Assembly: GCF_900104485.1 (NCBI RefSeq)
Contig: NZ_FMXQ01000003.1
Span: 186,001-250,000 of the forward strand
Direction of reading: 5' to 3'
Length of the DNA: 64,000 bases
From: Bauldia litoralis
Lineage (GTDB): Bacteria > Pseudomonadota > Alphaproteobacteria > Rhizobiales > Kaistiaceae
Positions 8,514 through 16,935 of the stretch are shown one piece after another. The translations under genes were made by a program, and so were the position numbers. Under the pieces are notes generated by a model, which saw only the letters and a list, made by a program, of their open reading frames with translations, did no database searches and was not told the DNA's origin. Each line of letters begins with the position of its first letter. Positions within the stretch are counted from its first letter, which is position 1.

Positions 8514-9848
8514 TCACGGGCTCCGCGCGATCCGCTCGATGACGATCGGCCCGAGAGGCGCCGGCGGCGTGTCCGAGATCTGCACCGCCGCCCGGACCCG
8601 CGCCGCCGCCGTCTCCCATTCGGCCTCGCTGCGGGCGTGGATGGTGCAGAGCGGGCGGTCCGGTCCGACGGCGTCGCCAACCTGACGGAAATCGGTCAGC
8701 CCGACCGAGAGGTCGATCGCCTCCTCGGGCAGCTTGCGGCCGCCGCCGAGTCCGACCAGGGCGAGGCCGATCTCCCTGGTGTTCATGCCGGCGACAAAAC
8801 CGCTCTCGGTCGCGAAGACCGGCTTGATCACCGCGGCGGCGGGCAGGTGGTCGGCCGGCCGTTCGACGAAATCGGCCGGACCGCCGAGCGCTTTGACCAT
8901 CAGGCCGAAATGCCTGGCGGCGCTGCCATCCTTGAGCCGCGAAGCGGCCAGCGCCCGTGCCGCGTCGATATCCGTCTCCAGGCCGGCCAGCACGATCATC
9001 TCGGCCGTGACCGTCAGCGTCAGGTCGGTGACGCGGGCATCGCGATGGCGCCCGGTCAGGAAATCGACGGTCTCGATCACCTCGGTGGCGGCGCCGATGG
9101 CGGTTCCGACAAAGGCGTTGAGATCGGTCAGCAACATGACACTCGGCAGTCCCGCGCCGGAGGCGACCTCGGACATGCTTTCGGCCAGTTCCCGGGCATC
9201 GTCCGGCGTCGCCATGTAGGCGCCCGAGCCGGAGCCGACGGTAATCACCATGCCGCGCGGACCCGCGGCGAGTTTCTTCGACATGATCGATCCGGTGATC
9301 AGGGCGACGCTCTCGACCGTCGCGGTGACGTCGCGAACCTTGAAGATCTTGCGGTCGGCCGGCGCCAGATCGGGGGTCGGACCGATGATCGCGCCGCCGG
9401 CCGACTTGACCGCCGCCATGAAGGTCTCCGACGACGGCGCGGTATCGTAGCCGGGGATGCTGTCGAGCATGTCGATTTCGCCGCCGCAATAGTCGAGTCC
9501 CCAGCCGGACAGGTTCGGCGCGAAGACACCGCAGGCCGCGGCGAGAGGGATGACCAGCAAGGTGATCTTCTCGTCGCCGACGCCGCCCGACGAATGTTTC
9601 TCGATGAGCAGTTTCTCGTCGATGCCCATAGCGGACCAGTCGAGCACGCGGCCGGAATCGCGCATCGCCAGCGACAGGGCGACCCGCTCGGGCGCTGTCA
9701 TGCCGTTGAGATAGACGGCCATCGTGAAAGCGCCGATCTGGCCCTCGGAAACCTCGCCGTCTCCTATGCCACGCACGAAGGCGGCGATATCGCTGGCGTC
9801 GAGCACTTCGCCGTCGCGCTTGCGGCGGATGATGTCCTGCGGCTGCAT
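8514..9848 (-). CDS. deoA: Thymidine phosphorylase
   Basis: A 444-residue nucleoside phosphorylase of the class II (anthranilate phosphoribosyltransferase-like) fold. The phosphate-binding signature KHSSGGVGD is at residues 84-92, followed by the glycine-rich domain and the C-terminal pyrimidine nucleoside phosphorylase domain. It splits thymidine or deoxyuridine with phosphate to base and deoxyribose 1-phosphate. The length matches DeoA. The ATG at 9848 lies right at the stop of the VOC gene, so translation is coupled. Context with a nucleoside ABC transporter and a RutR-type regulator supports pyrimidine nucleoside use. Confidence 0.9.
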   Translation of the reverse strand: MQPQDIIRRKRDGEVLDASDIAAFVRGIGDGEVSEGQIGAFTMAVYLNGMTAPERVALSLAMRDSGRVLDWSAMGIDEKLLIEKHSSGGVGDEKITLLVIPLAAACGVFAPNLSGWGLDYCGGEIDMLDSIPGYDTAPSSETFMAAVKSAGGAIIGPTPDLAPADRKIFKVRDVTATVESVALITGSIMSKKLAAGPRGMVITVGSGSGAYMATPDDARELAESMSEVASGAGLPSVMLLTDLNAFVGTAIGAATEVIETVDFLTGRHRDARVTDLTLTVTAEMIVLAGLETDIDAARALAASRLKDGSAARHFGLMVKALGGPADFVERPADHLPAAAVIKPVFATESGFVAGMNTREIGLALVGLGGGRKLPEEAIDLSVGLTDFRQVGDAVGPDRPLCTIHARSEAEWETAAARVRAAVQISDTPPAPLGPIVIERIARSP

Positions 9849-9849
9849 G

Positions 9850-10287
9850 TCAGCCCTGTTCCTTGTCGACGGCGCCGACCGGGCCGCCGTCGAGCCAGGC
9901 ATAGAGTTCCCAGAGCTCGTCATCCGGCCCGGAGAAATAGATGCAGCGCGCGTTCCACGGATAGTCGGCCGGCGGCCCCTGGAAGACGATGCCCTTGGCG
10001 CCGAGTTCGGCGTAACAGGCGTCGATCTCGGCCGGCGCCGGCAGGTTGACGGCGATACAGACCTTGTGGGCGCCGGGCCCCCGCGTGTCGTCCATGCCGG
10101 TATGGCGGCTGATATGGTCGATCTCCCACAGCGCCAGCGTCAGCCCGGCGCCGGAGAAATCGGCAAAGCCCTCGGCGCGATGCCGGAGCTTGAAGCCAAG
10201 CTTGTCGCGATAGAAGGCGATCGACCCCTCGACATCCTCGCAAAGGACGCAGACATCGCTGATGGCGTGGCGCTGGGCAAATTCCAT
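9850..10287 (-). CDS. VOC-family (glyoxalase/dioxygenase fold) protein
   Basis: A 145-residue single-domain vicinal-oxygen-chelate protein. The beta-alpha-beta motif DVCVLCEDVEGSIAFYRDKLGF opens it, and ELWELYAW near the C-terminus carries the usual metal-ligand Glu. GAGGA lies about 8 nt before the ATG at 10287. It sits between the transporter permease and deoA, so a role on a nucleoside-derived metabolite is possible, but the fold covers many reactions (isomerase, dioxygenase, lyase, binding). A 184-bp gap with a palindromic repeat separates it from the permease gene. Confidence 0.8.
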   Translation of the reverse strand: MEFAQRHAISDVCVLCEDVEGSIAFYRDKLGFKLRHRAEGFADFSGAGLTLALWEIDHISRHTGMDDTRGPGAHKVCIAVNLPAPAEIDACYAELGAKGIVFQGPPADYPWNARCIYFSGPDDELWELYAWLDGGPVGAVDKEQG

Positions 10288-10313
10288 TATCGGGTCCTCG
10301 CGGTGTTTTCGGT

Positions 10314-10359
10314 GCGTGCTTCGAGGCTCCGCTTCGCGGAGCACCTCAGCATGGCGGGG
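10314..10359. repeat. Dispersed palindromic repeat, copy 1
   Basis: Contains GCTTCGAGGCTCC, a short palindromic core (CTCCGCTTCGCGGAG) and GCACCTCAGCATGGCGGGG. The same flanks with different cores recur at 30635, 42747 and (inverted) 42896. It lies inside the permease-VOC intergenic gap and could form an mRNA hairpin. Confidence 0.6.
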
Positions 10360-10471
10360 CCTGGATCGGCATACGGCGCGCGCCGTCCCGAAGTGCCCGC
10401 AAGATCGGGCCTCGAAGTGCCTGCCCCCGGCTTGATCGGGGGATGCACCGTCGACGATCCAGCCTTGCCAC

Positions 10472-11365
10472 CTAGTAGTCCTTCAGTTCGCCGAAGCTGG
10501 CCGCCGCCTTGGCGCCGCCACGGAGCTTGCCGCTGATCCAGACGCCGATGACGGTGGCGATGTAGGGAAGGGCGAGCAGGAAATCGGGCGGGACGCGTTC
10601 GCCGAAGAGAAGCTGGGCGCGGATGCCCAGCGCCCCGACGATGGCGAAGAAGAAGGCGGCGCCTGTCGCCCCCAGCGGATTGCCGCCGCCGAAGATCACC
10701 GCGGCGAAGGCCATGAAGCCGCGGCCGGCGGTCATGCCATAGGCGAAGATCTGCAGCGAACCCATCGACAATTCGGCGCCGCCCAGCGCACAGAGCACGC
10801 CACCAAGACAGAGCGCGATGAGGCGCATGCGGGCCGGATTGACGCCGACGCTGCGCGCCGCGAAGGGGTGTTCGCCGGAGGCGGCGAGCTGCAGGCCCCA
10901 GCGGGTTCGCCGGGTCAGCACCCAGACGGCGATGACGAAGACCGGCATCAGCACGACCAGGATCGACAGCACGCCATACTGGCCGAAGGCCGGGCCGAGG
11001 CGCGGCAGGCCGAAGGGTGCGTTGACCGAGGCCTGACTGCCATAGATCGCCTGCACCGCGAGATCGGTGCCGCCGAGGCCGAGCCCGGTCAGCCCCAGTC
11101 CGGCGATAATCGGGTTGGCGCGCAGCTTCTCGATGACGAACCACAGGAGCGCCGAGGCCAGCACGCAAAGGACGATGCCGATACCGAGACCGACGAGGAT
11201 CGATCCGCTCTGGACGACGCCGAGCACGGCCGCGCAGGCGCCGATGATCATCAGCCCCTCGAGGCCGAGGTGCCAGATGCCGGAGCGCTGGGCCAGCACG
11301 CCGGCCAGCGTCACATAGATCAGCGGTGTGCCGGACCGCAGGATGGCGATGATTGTGTCGTCCAT
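10472..11365 (-). CDS. Nucleoside ABC transporter permease, NupQ/BmpA-system type
   Basis: A 297-residue inner-membrane permease of the branched-chain/simple-sugar permease superfamily. It opens MDDTIIAILRSGTPLIYVTLAGVLAQRSGIWHLGLEGLM, whose 'xGxWHLGxEGLMxxGA' pattern is typical of the second permease of BMP-dependent nucleoside importers. Eight or more hydrophobic segments are present. It starts 9 bp after the first permease gene and is co-transcribed with the ATPase and the binding protein. It forms a heterodimer with the product at 11375-12412. Confidence 0.9.
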   Translation of the reverse strand: MDDTIIAILRSGTPLIYVTLAGVLAQRSGIWHLGLEGLMIIGACAAVLGVVQSGSILVGLGIGIVLCVLASALLWFVIEKLRANPIIAGLGLTGLGLGGTDLAVQAIYGSQASVNAPFGLPRLGPAFGQYGVLSILVVLMPVFVIAVWVLTRRTRWGLQLAASGEHPFAARSVGVNPARMRLIALCLGGVLCALGGAELSMGSLQIFAYGMTAGRGFMAFAAVIFGGGNPLGATGAAFFFAIVGALGIRAQLLFGERVPPDFLLALPYIATVIGVWISGKLRGGAKAAASFGELKDY

Positions 11366-11374
11366 GGCCGGCCC

Positions 11375-12412
11375 TCAGGTCGCGTCCCGCCGGAGCAACC
11401 CGGTCAGGCGTTTTGGCCAGGCACGCGCGGTGATGAACAGCGCGATGGCGGCGTTGATGATGTCGATGGCGGCGGCCGGCAGGCCGGCCAGCACCGGCAG
11501 GTAGAGCCCGGCAGCGGCGAGTCCGCCGAAGAAGATCGCGACCACCGCCGTCGCCAGTACCGAGAGGTTGGCGACCAGCGCGATCAAGATCGCGGTGAAG
11601 CCGTGGGTCGGCAGCATGCCGCTCGACAGCCGGCCGATCGGACCGAGCACCTCGATGGTGCCGGCAAGGCCGGCCAGCGCGCCGCCGATGACGAAGCCGG
11701 CAAGGCCAAGCCGCGACAGCCGCGCGCCCTGCCAGACGACCATGATCGGGTTGCGGCCGGCGAGGCTCGACAGGACGCCGAAGGCGGTGCGGTTGACCAG
11801 CACCCACATGCCGACACCGACCAGGACGCAGATGACGATGATGGTGGGCGACAGCGAGTTGCCCTCGCTGATCCGGTATGCCTCGCCGATCGGGCGGCTC
11901 GACGCCGCCTGGCCGGTACCCGAGGGATCCTTCAGCGGCCCGGAGGTGACGTAGATCAGCGCCAGTCCGGCGATGAAGTTGCCCATCAGCGTGGTGATGA
12001 CTTCGTCGGTGCCGGACTTGACCCTGAGCAGTCCCGGCCACAGCGCCCAGAGCGCTCCGCCGAGAATGCCGGCGGCGAAGGTCAGCGGCACGACAAGGAC
12101 GGCCGACTGGCCGTTCAACCCGTCGGCGACGAAGGTCGCGGCGATCGCCCCCATGTAGAACTGGCCCTGGGCGCCGATGTTGAAGAAGCCGCAGCGGAAG
12201 GAAATGACGACGCCGAGCGCGGTCAGGAAGAGCGGCAAGCCCCAGCGCAGGCTGTTCTCCCAGGCGCGCATCGACAGGAACGCCCCGTCCGCGATGCTCT
12301 GGAACATCAGCGGCGCCGAGAAGCCGGCGAACTCGAAGATGACGCCACAGAGCAGCAGCGCGATGAAGACAAAGGCGACCGCCCGGATGATCTGCGTGAG
12401 ATAGCCGATCAT
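11375..12412 (-). CDS. Nucleoside ABC transporter permease, NupP/BmpA-system type
   Basis: A 345-residue permease. Hydrophobic segments start at IIRAVAFVFIALLLCGVIF, and the conserved block VISFRCGFFNIGAQGQFYMGA is the hallmark of the first permease of nucleoside (BMP-dependent) importers. The ATG at 12412 overlaps the stop of the ATPase gene (ATGA), which shows tight translational coupling. Together with the second permease, the ATPase and the two BMP-type binding proteins it should form the import channel. Confidence 0.9.
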   Translation of the reverse strand: MIGYLTQIIRAVAFVFIALLLCGVIFEFAGFSAPLMFQSIADGAFLSMRAWENSLRWGLPLFLTALGVVISFRCGFFNIGAQGQFYMGAIAATFVADGLNGQSAVLVVPLTFAAGILGGALWALWPGLLRVKSGTDEVITTLMGNFIAGLALIYVTSGPLKDPSGTGQAASSRPIGEAYRISEGNSLSPTIIVICVLVGVGMWVLVNRTAFGVLSSLAGRNPIMVVWQGARLSRLGLAGFVIGGALAGLAGTIEVLGPIGRLSSGMLPTHGFTAILIALVANLSVLATAVVAIFFGGLAAAGLYLPVLAGLPAAAIDIINAAIALFITARAWPKRLTGLLRRDAT

Positions 12413-13980
12413 CGGTCGGCTCCGGTCATCGCCGCACCGACCTCGCCGAGGTGGTAGGGCCGGGAGAACTCGCCGTTGACGCGGCCGCCGAGCATGACGA
12501 CGACGCGATCGCTGATGTCGAACAGCTCGTCGAGGTCCGACGATATGAGAAGGATGCCGCAGCCGCGGGCGCGGGCCTCGCGCAGTGACCGCCAGACGAA
12601 GGCGGTGGCGCCGACATCGAGGCCTCGGGTCGGCTGGGCGGCGATGATCAGGGTGGCGTCCTCGTCGACCTCGCGGGCGAGGATCAGCTTCTGGGCATTG
12701 CCGCCGGACAGCGATCCCGCCGGCTGGTTGGGTGTCGAGAAGCGGACGTCCCAGACCTTGAGCGCGGCGGAGCAGGCCTTGCGGATCTTCGCCGGGCTGA
12801 TCAGCCGCAGCACCCCGTCGCGCAGGAGAGACCGCGCCGCCCAGTTTTCCCAAAGCGTGCTCGACAGGCTGAGTCCCTCGCTGTTGCGCTCGAAGGGAAT
12901 GACCCGGAGGCCGTTGGCGCGGCGGTCGCTGAGCGGCTGGTGCGTCACCTCGATTCCGGACAGTTCGACGGTGCCAGCGGTGATGTCGGCGAGATGGGAC
13001 AGGGCGCGCACCAGGGTGCGCTGGCCGTTGCCCTCGACGCCGGCGATACCGACGATCTCGCCCCGTCCGACACGCAGCGCCACGTCGACCAGCGCAGGTC
13101 CTTCGGGATCGGGGCGGGTGGAGATGCCGCGCATGTCGAGGATCGCCGGGCCGGCGGCGACCGACGCCGCGGCGGTTTCGGTGCCGTCGTCGTCTTCTTC
13201 CGCCGCGCCGACCAATGCGTCGCGATCGGTGTCGGACAGTCCGTCGGCGGTCGTGCCGATGATCGAGGCGGCGAGCCGGGGAGCGTCGATCTCGGTGGTC
13301 AGGGTCGGCCCCTCGACCAGCTTGCCGCCGCGCAGCACGGTCACCGTATCGGCGATCGACAGGACTTCGCGGATCTTGTGGAGAATGAGGATGATGGTGA
13401 CGCCATTCGCCTGCATCACCTTGAGGCGCTCGAACAGGTTGTCGATGCCCGACGGCGACAGCACCGCGGTCGGCTCGTCGAGGATCAGGACCTTGGCGTC
13501 GGTGACCAGGGCGCGGGCAATCTCGACCGCCTGCTGGGTCTCGACCGGCAGGTCGCGGATGCGCTCGCGCGGCTTGACCCGCACGCCGAGCGCGTCGAGA
13601 TGGCGGGTCCAGCGGCGCTCCAGGTCGCGGCGGCTGTAGAGAGCACCCCGGCCTTCGGCGCCGAATTCCATCGCCTCGGCAACGGTGAAGGACGGCGGTA
13701 GCGCAAAGCTCTGGTGGACGATCTCGATGCCGGCGGATCGCGCCCGTCCGACATTGCCGACCGGCACCGGCTTGCCGCCGATCTCGACCGTCCCCTTGTC
13801 GGGATGAACGATGCCGGCGGCGACGCGGGCAAAGGTGGTCTTGCCCGCGCCGTTCTGGCCGACGACCGCGTGGATCATGCCCTCGGCGAAATCGACCGAG
13901 ACGTCCGCCAGCGCCGCGACAACCCCGTAGTTGACGGAGATGTCGCGGCAGGCGAGCGCGGTGGCGTTCCCGTTGGTCAT
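12409..13980 (-). CDS. Nucleoside ABC transporter ATP-binding protein (two fused ATPase domains)
   Basis: A 523-residue duplicated ATPase as in sugar and nucleoside importers of the RbsA/NupO class. The first domain has Walker A GQNGAGKTT at residues 41-49 and Walker B VLILDEPTAVLSP. The second has a degenerate Walker A (GVEGNGQRT) and an intact signature LSGGNAQK. Degeneracy of one site is normal for this class. An acidic linker of about 30 residues lies between the domains (ALVGAAEEDDDGTE). The start at 13980 is the first codon before the domain; a longer upstream frame is not protein-like. Confidence 0.92.
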   Translation of the reverse strand: MTNGNATALACRDISVNYGVVAALADVSVDFAEGMIHAVVGQNGAGKTTFARVAAGIVHPDKGTVEIGGKPVPVGNVGRARSAGIEIVHQSFALPPSFTVAEAMEFGAEGRGALYSRRDLERRWTRHLDALGVRVKPRERIRDLPVETQQAVEIARALVTDAKVLILDEPTAVLSPSGIDNLFERLKVMQANGVTIILILHKIREVLSIADTVTVLRGGKLVEGPTLTTEIDAPRLAASIIGTTADGLSDTDRDALVGAAEEDDDGTETAAASVAAGPAILDMRGISTRPDPEGPALVDVALRVGRGEIVGIAGVEGNGQRTLVRALSHLADITAGTVELSGIEVTHQPLSDRRANGLRVIPFERNSEGLSLSSTLWENWAARSLLRDGVLRLISPAKIRKACSAALKVWDVRFSTPNQPAGSLSGGNAQKLILAREVDEDATLIIAAQPTRGLDVGATAFVWRSLREARARGCGILLISSDLDELFDISDRVVVMLGGRVNGEFSRPYHLGEVGAAMTGADR

Positions 13981-14014
13981 CGATGCTTCAGGTGAGTCGT
14001 GGCCGATCGTCCGG

Positions 14015-15079
14015 TCACAACTCGGTGTTGAACGGCACCTCGAGCGTGCCGGCAATGATGTCGGCGCGGGCCTTCTCGATCTCCGGCCACACTTCCTTGG
14101 CCTTGGCGACGAGGTCGGGCGGGCCCTGCTCGACCCAGGTCGGCGACAGGACGAAATCGACGACGCCGGTGCCGAGGCCGGTCGAAAGGTGACCCGCCTT
14201 GAAGTCCGGGCCGATCGCCTTTTCGACCTCGTTGTAGAGCGACTGGCCGAAGTCGAGCGCGACCAGTGCGGCGACGCTCTTCGGGCCCAGCTTGTACTGC
14301 TCCGGCGAAATCGCGCTGACCATGCGCCCGTCCGCCTCGTTGGCGGCCTGGATGATGCCGGTATCGGTCGCCGCCGAGTCCGTCTGGATGTAGTCGATGC
14401 CGTCCTGGTACATCTGGTTGGCGATCTCGTGACCCTTGGCCGGATCCTGGAACGAACCGGCGAACGCACCGGTCACCGACTTGTCGGCACCGACGGAAGC
14501 GGCAGCGGCCTTCATCGCATTCAGATCCGCATTGAGCGGCGGCAGGCTGACACCGCCGATGTAGCCGATCTTGCCGGTCTTGGAGATCTTGGCAGCGAAG
14601 AGGCCCGACAGGTAGCAGCCGAGATAGTAATCGTAGGACACCGTCACGACGTTCGGCATGACCGGCTCAAAGGGGTCTCCGAAAATCTGGATGAACTTGG
14701 TGTCGGGGAACTTCGGCGCCAGTTCCTTGATCGGCTCGGCCACCTCGTTGAAGGTGCCGGCGATCACCTCGGCGCCCGCATCGGCGAGCGACTCGTAGAT
14801 CGACGGGAAGGTCGCCGAATCCTGCGCGTAGATGGTGCGGATCGGGAAGCCCTTCTCCTCCGACAGCTTCTTCAGCGCGGCGATCATCGAGTCGATCGGG
14901 CCGTTGTCGCCGGCCGCCTGGGTATGCACCAGCGCGACCAGTCCGGTCGCCGCCTTGGCCCGGGTCGGAAGCGCCAGGCTGCCGGCCGTGCCAGCGACCA
15001 GCGCCGCTCCGGCCGAAGTCTTGAGGAAGGTCCGGCGCGATAGCGCCTTTGCCTTCAACATGTCGATCTTGCTGGTCAT
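14015..15079 (-). CDS. BMP/PnrA-family nucleoside-binding protein with Tat signal
   Basis: A 354-residue periplasmic lipoprotein-family (BMP/PnrA) binding protein. It has a twin-arginine signal: SRRTFLK at residues 14-20, a hydrophobic stretch, and cleavage after TRAKA. The mature part opens with GLVALVHTQAAGDNGPIDSM, typical of the family. AGAGGGG lies about 7 nt before the ATG at 15079. First gene of the nucleoside importer operon; its promoter overlaps a RutR-like operator at 15341-15356. A paralogue at 16936-17997 is about 88% identical by eye. Differences cluster at the signal, around residues 255-275 and near 318-325. Confidence 0.9.
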   Translation of the reverse strand: MTSKIDMLKAKALSRRTFLKTSAGAALVAGTAGSLALPTRAKAATGLVALVHTQAAGDNGPIDSMIAALKKLSEEKGFPIRTIYAQDSATFPSIYESLADAGAEVIAGTFNEVAEPIKELAPKFPDTKFIQIFGDPFEPVMPNVVTVSYDYYLGCYLSGLFAAKISKTGKIGYIGGVSLPPLNADLNAMKAAAASVGADKSVTGAFAGSFQDPAKGHEIANQMYQDGIDYIQTDSAATDTGIIQAANEADGRMVSAISPEQYKLGPKSVAALVALDFGQSLYNEVEKAIGPDFKAGHLSTGLGTGVVDFVLSPTWVEQGPPDLVAKAKEVWPEIEKARADIIAGTLEVPFNTEL

Positions 15080-15472
15080 CTGATACCCCTCTGTTATCGC
15101 GCGCCTTCTTCGAGGCCGCGCGTCGGTGTTGGTCTTCAGAACACGAATGCCAGATCCGTGCCGTGAACGGTGACGGATCGTCGAGACTTTGCAAAGGCCG
15201 AAATTCGGGTGCTCACGCAGGCGGCCGCAATGGCCAGACCCGGGCCGCGTGGCGCGTCGGAGCTTCGAACGCTGTTGGCCGTACGAGATCGCACCGAGCC
15301 GTCCTTCCATGCATGCGGCATCGGCGACGATAGCCGCATCCTGACCAAAGCGTCAACTTTCGCCCGGGGGTTGCGAATTGCCCGCCCTGCCGTGTCCGGC
15401 CCGCCACCGATGGCGGCACACCCTGCCGTTTTCCGCGGCATTCCTTGGCCGGGGAGCGGCAGGTCGCGCCAC
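15080..15472. other. 393-bp intergenic region with the importer-operon promoter
   Basis: Contains no gene. It holds the candidate sigma-70 promoter and RutR-like operator at 15328-15356, leaving an untranslated leader of roughly 240 nt before the BMP-type gene. The promoter-proximal part resembles the region upstream of the second BMP-type gene, so the tandem copy included its control region. Confidence 0.6.
15328..15356 (-). promoter_or_regulatory. Promoter with overlapping RutR-like operator (importer operon)
   Basis: Plus-strand 15341-15356 reads CTGACCAAAGCGTCAA, close to the E. coli RutR consensus TTGACCA-N2-TGGTCAA. On the minus strand the operator contains the -35-like TTGACG (15356-15351), then a 17-bp spacer and CTATCG (15333-15328) as -10. 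A repressor bound here would block polymerase. The operator match is visible; binding is inferred. Confidence 0.6.
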
Positions 15473-15682
15473 TCAATCATCGTCTTCCACCACCGTGATC
15501 GCCTGCTCCGGGCAGGCATCCACGGCATCAAGCGCGTCGTCATGGAGGTCGTCCGGCAGGGGGTCGACCAGGACATTCGCCTTGCCGTCGGCCTCGTCGA
15601 GGGCGAAGAGCTTTTCCGAGGTGAAAAAGCAGAGACCGTGCCCCTGGCAGATGGCTCGATCGACCCTGACATGCCTCGCCAT
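15473..15682 (-). CDS. Small [3Fe-4S]-type ferredoxin
   Basis: A 69-residue acidic ferredoxin. Cys12 and Cys18 flank CQGHGLC, and Cys57 lies in DACPEQAI. His15 replaces the fourth cluster Cys, which is the usual signature of single-cluster [3Fe-4S] ferredoxins that feed bacterial P450s. An upstream in-frame ATG exists at 15694, but GGAGGGG sits just before the ATG at 15682, which is preferred. The gene follows the P450 gene almost directly, so it is very likely its electron donor. No ferredoxin reductase gene is in the window. Confidence 0.85.
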   Translation of the reverse strand: MARHVRVDRAICQGHGLCFFTSEKLFALDEADGKANVLVDPLPDDLHDDALDAVDACPEQAITVVEDDD

Positions 15683-15696
15683 TGCCCCCTCCACGC

Positions 15697-16899
15697 TCAG
15701 CCGGCCTGCCGGCGACGGCCCGGCGTGAAGGTGATCGGCACCTTGCGTCGACCGAAGACGATGCCGATGGTGTCGGCCTCGACGATCCCGTCCAGCGCCA
15801 CCGTGAAGTCGGGCAGCCGCTCAAGCACCTGCTCGAGCACGATCCGCAACTCGATCCGCGCCAGGGTCGAGCCGAGGCAGCGATGGGCGCCTATACCGAA
15901 AGTCATGTGCCGGTTGGGCGTCCGGTCGAGCACCAGCTCCTCGGCATCGTCGCCAAAGACAGCAGCGTCGCGGTTGGCGCTGGCCCACAGCATGAAAACC
16001 GTCTCGCCCTCGGCGATCGGCTGGCCGCCGACCTCGGTATCCTCGGTTACCGTCCGGGCGAAACCCTGGACCGGCGCATCGTAGCGAAGGAATTCCTCGA
16101 CCGCCTTGGGGATCAGGCCGCGATCGGCGACCAGCCGGTCGCGGAGATCGGGCCGCTGACCGAGCGCGACGAAGATGTTGCTGAACGCCGCCATTACCGT
16201 GTCCATGCCGCCGAAGATCACCATGCGGACAAGGTCGATGACCTCCTCGCGGGTCGTCGCCACGCCGCGATAGTCGGCGGCGAGCAGCGCCGAGATCATG
16301 TCGTCGCGCGGTGCTGCGATCCGCGCATCGACCTCGGCGACGATCCGTTCCGAAAAGGCCTGGATGTCCCGGGTCGCCGCGTCATTCTCCGGCGTCCCCG
16401 GCCGGGAATAGCTCCCGGCGTGGATCGGATCGGCGAAGACCCGCCAGTCCGCCGGATCGAGGCCGAGCAGCGCCATGGTGGTGCTGGACGGCACGGGATT
16501 GGCGAGTTCGGTGACGACGTCGGCTTCGCCGCGCTCGATGAATCCGTCGATCGACCGATCGACGATATCGTCGATAAAGGGTTCGAGCCGCTTCAGGTTG
16601 CCGGGCGCGAAGAAGGGAATGAGCAGCGAGCGATAGCGTTCGAGTTCGGGCGGATCGGATTGCAGGGGGATCAGCCGGCCGACATTGGTCGGCGGCACGA
16701 CAACCTCGCGCGCCGAGGAGAAGACGCGGTCGTTGCGCGCCACCTCGAAGACCTCGTCGTAGCGCGACAATAACCAGTAGCCGTCATGGGCGGGCGAATG
16801 CGCGACAGGACACTTGCCGCGCATCTCGCGATAGAGCGCGTATTTCCGCTCGTTGAAATCCGGCGCGTGATGATCGAAGTCGATCTCATCCATCGCCAC
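15697..16899 (-). CDS. Cytochrome P450
   Basis: A 400-residue soluble bacterial P450. The haem-ligand loop FGIGAHRCLG ends with Cys341. The K-helix ExxR is EEFLR, and the I-helix oxygen-activation motif reads FGGMDT. It inserts one oxygen atom into an organic substrate using two electrons from the adjacent ferredoxin. A GTG at 16899 with AGGAG about 8 nt upstream is the best start; an ATG lies 6 bp downstream. It is flanked by a nucleoside-type binding protein gene and the ferredoxin, all behind one RutR-like operator, so the substrate may be a nucleoside or base. The substrate is inference. Confidence 0.92.
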   Translation of the reverse strand: MAMDEIDFDHHAPDFNERKYALYREMRGKCPVAHSPAHDGYWLLSRYDEVFEVARNDRVFSSAREVVVPPTNVGRLIPLQSDPPELERYRSLLIPFFAPGNLKRLEPFIDDIVDRSIDGFIERGEADVVTELANPVPSSTTMALLGLDPADWRVFADPIHAGSYSRPGTPENDAATRDIQAFSERIVAEVDARIAAPRDDMISALLAADYRGVATTREEVIDLVRMVIFGGMDTVMAAFSNIFVALGQRPDLRDRLVADRGLIPKAVEEFLRYDAPVQGFARTVTEDTEVGGQPIAEGETVFMLWASANRDAAVFGDDAEELVLDRTPNRHMTFGIGAHRCLGSTLARIELRIVLEQVLERLPDFTVALDGIVEADTIGIVFGRRKVPITFTPGRRRQAG

Positions 16900-16935
16900 G
16901 CGCCCCGCTCCTGAAGCCCCTTGTCATGGCGACCG

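Noticed and set aside
10868-12457. Plus-strand frame of 529 codons opposite the two nucleoside permease genes
   Set aside because: Low-complexity Asp/Arg/Gln-rich translation, typical of GC-rich antisense frames; the minus-strand frames encode well-known transporters.
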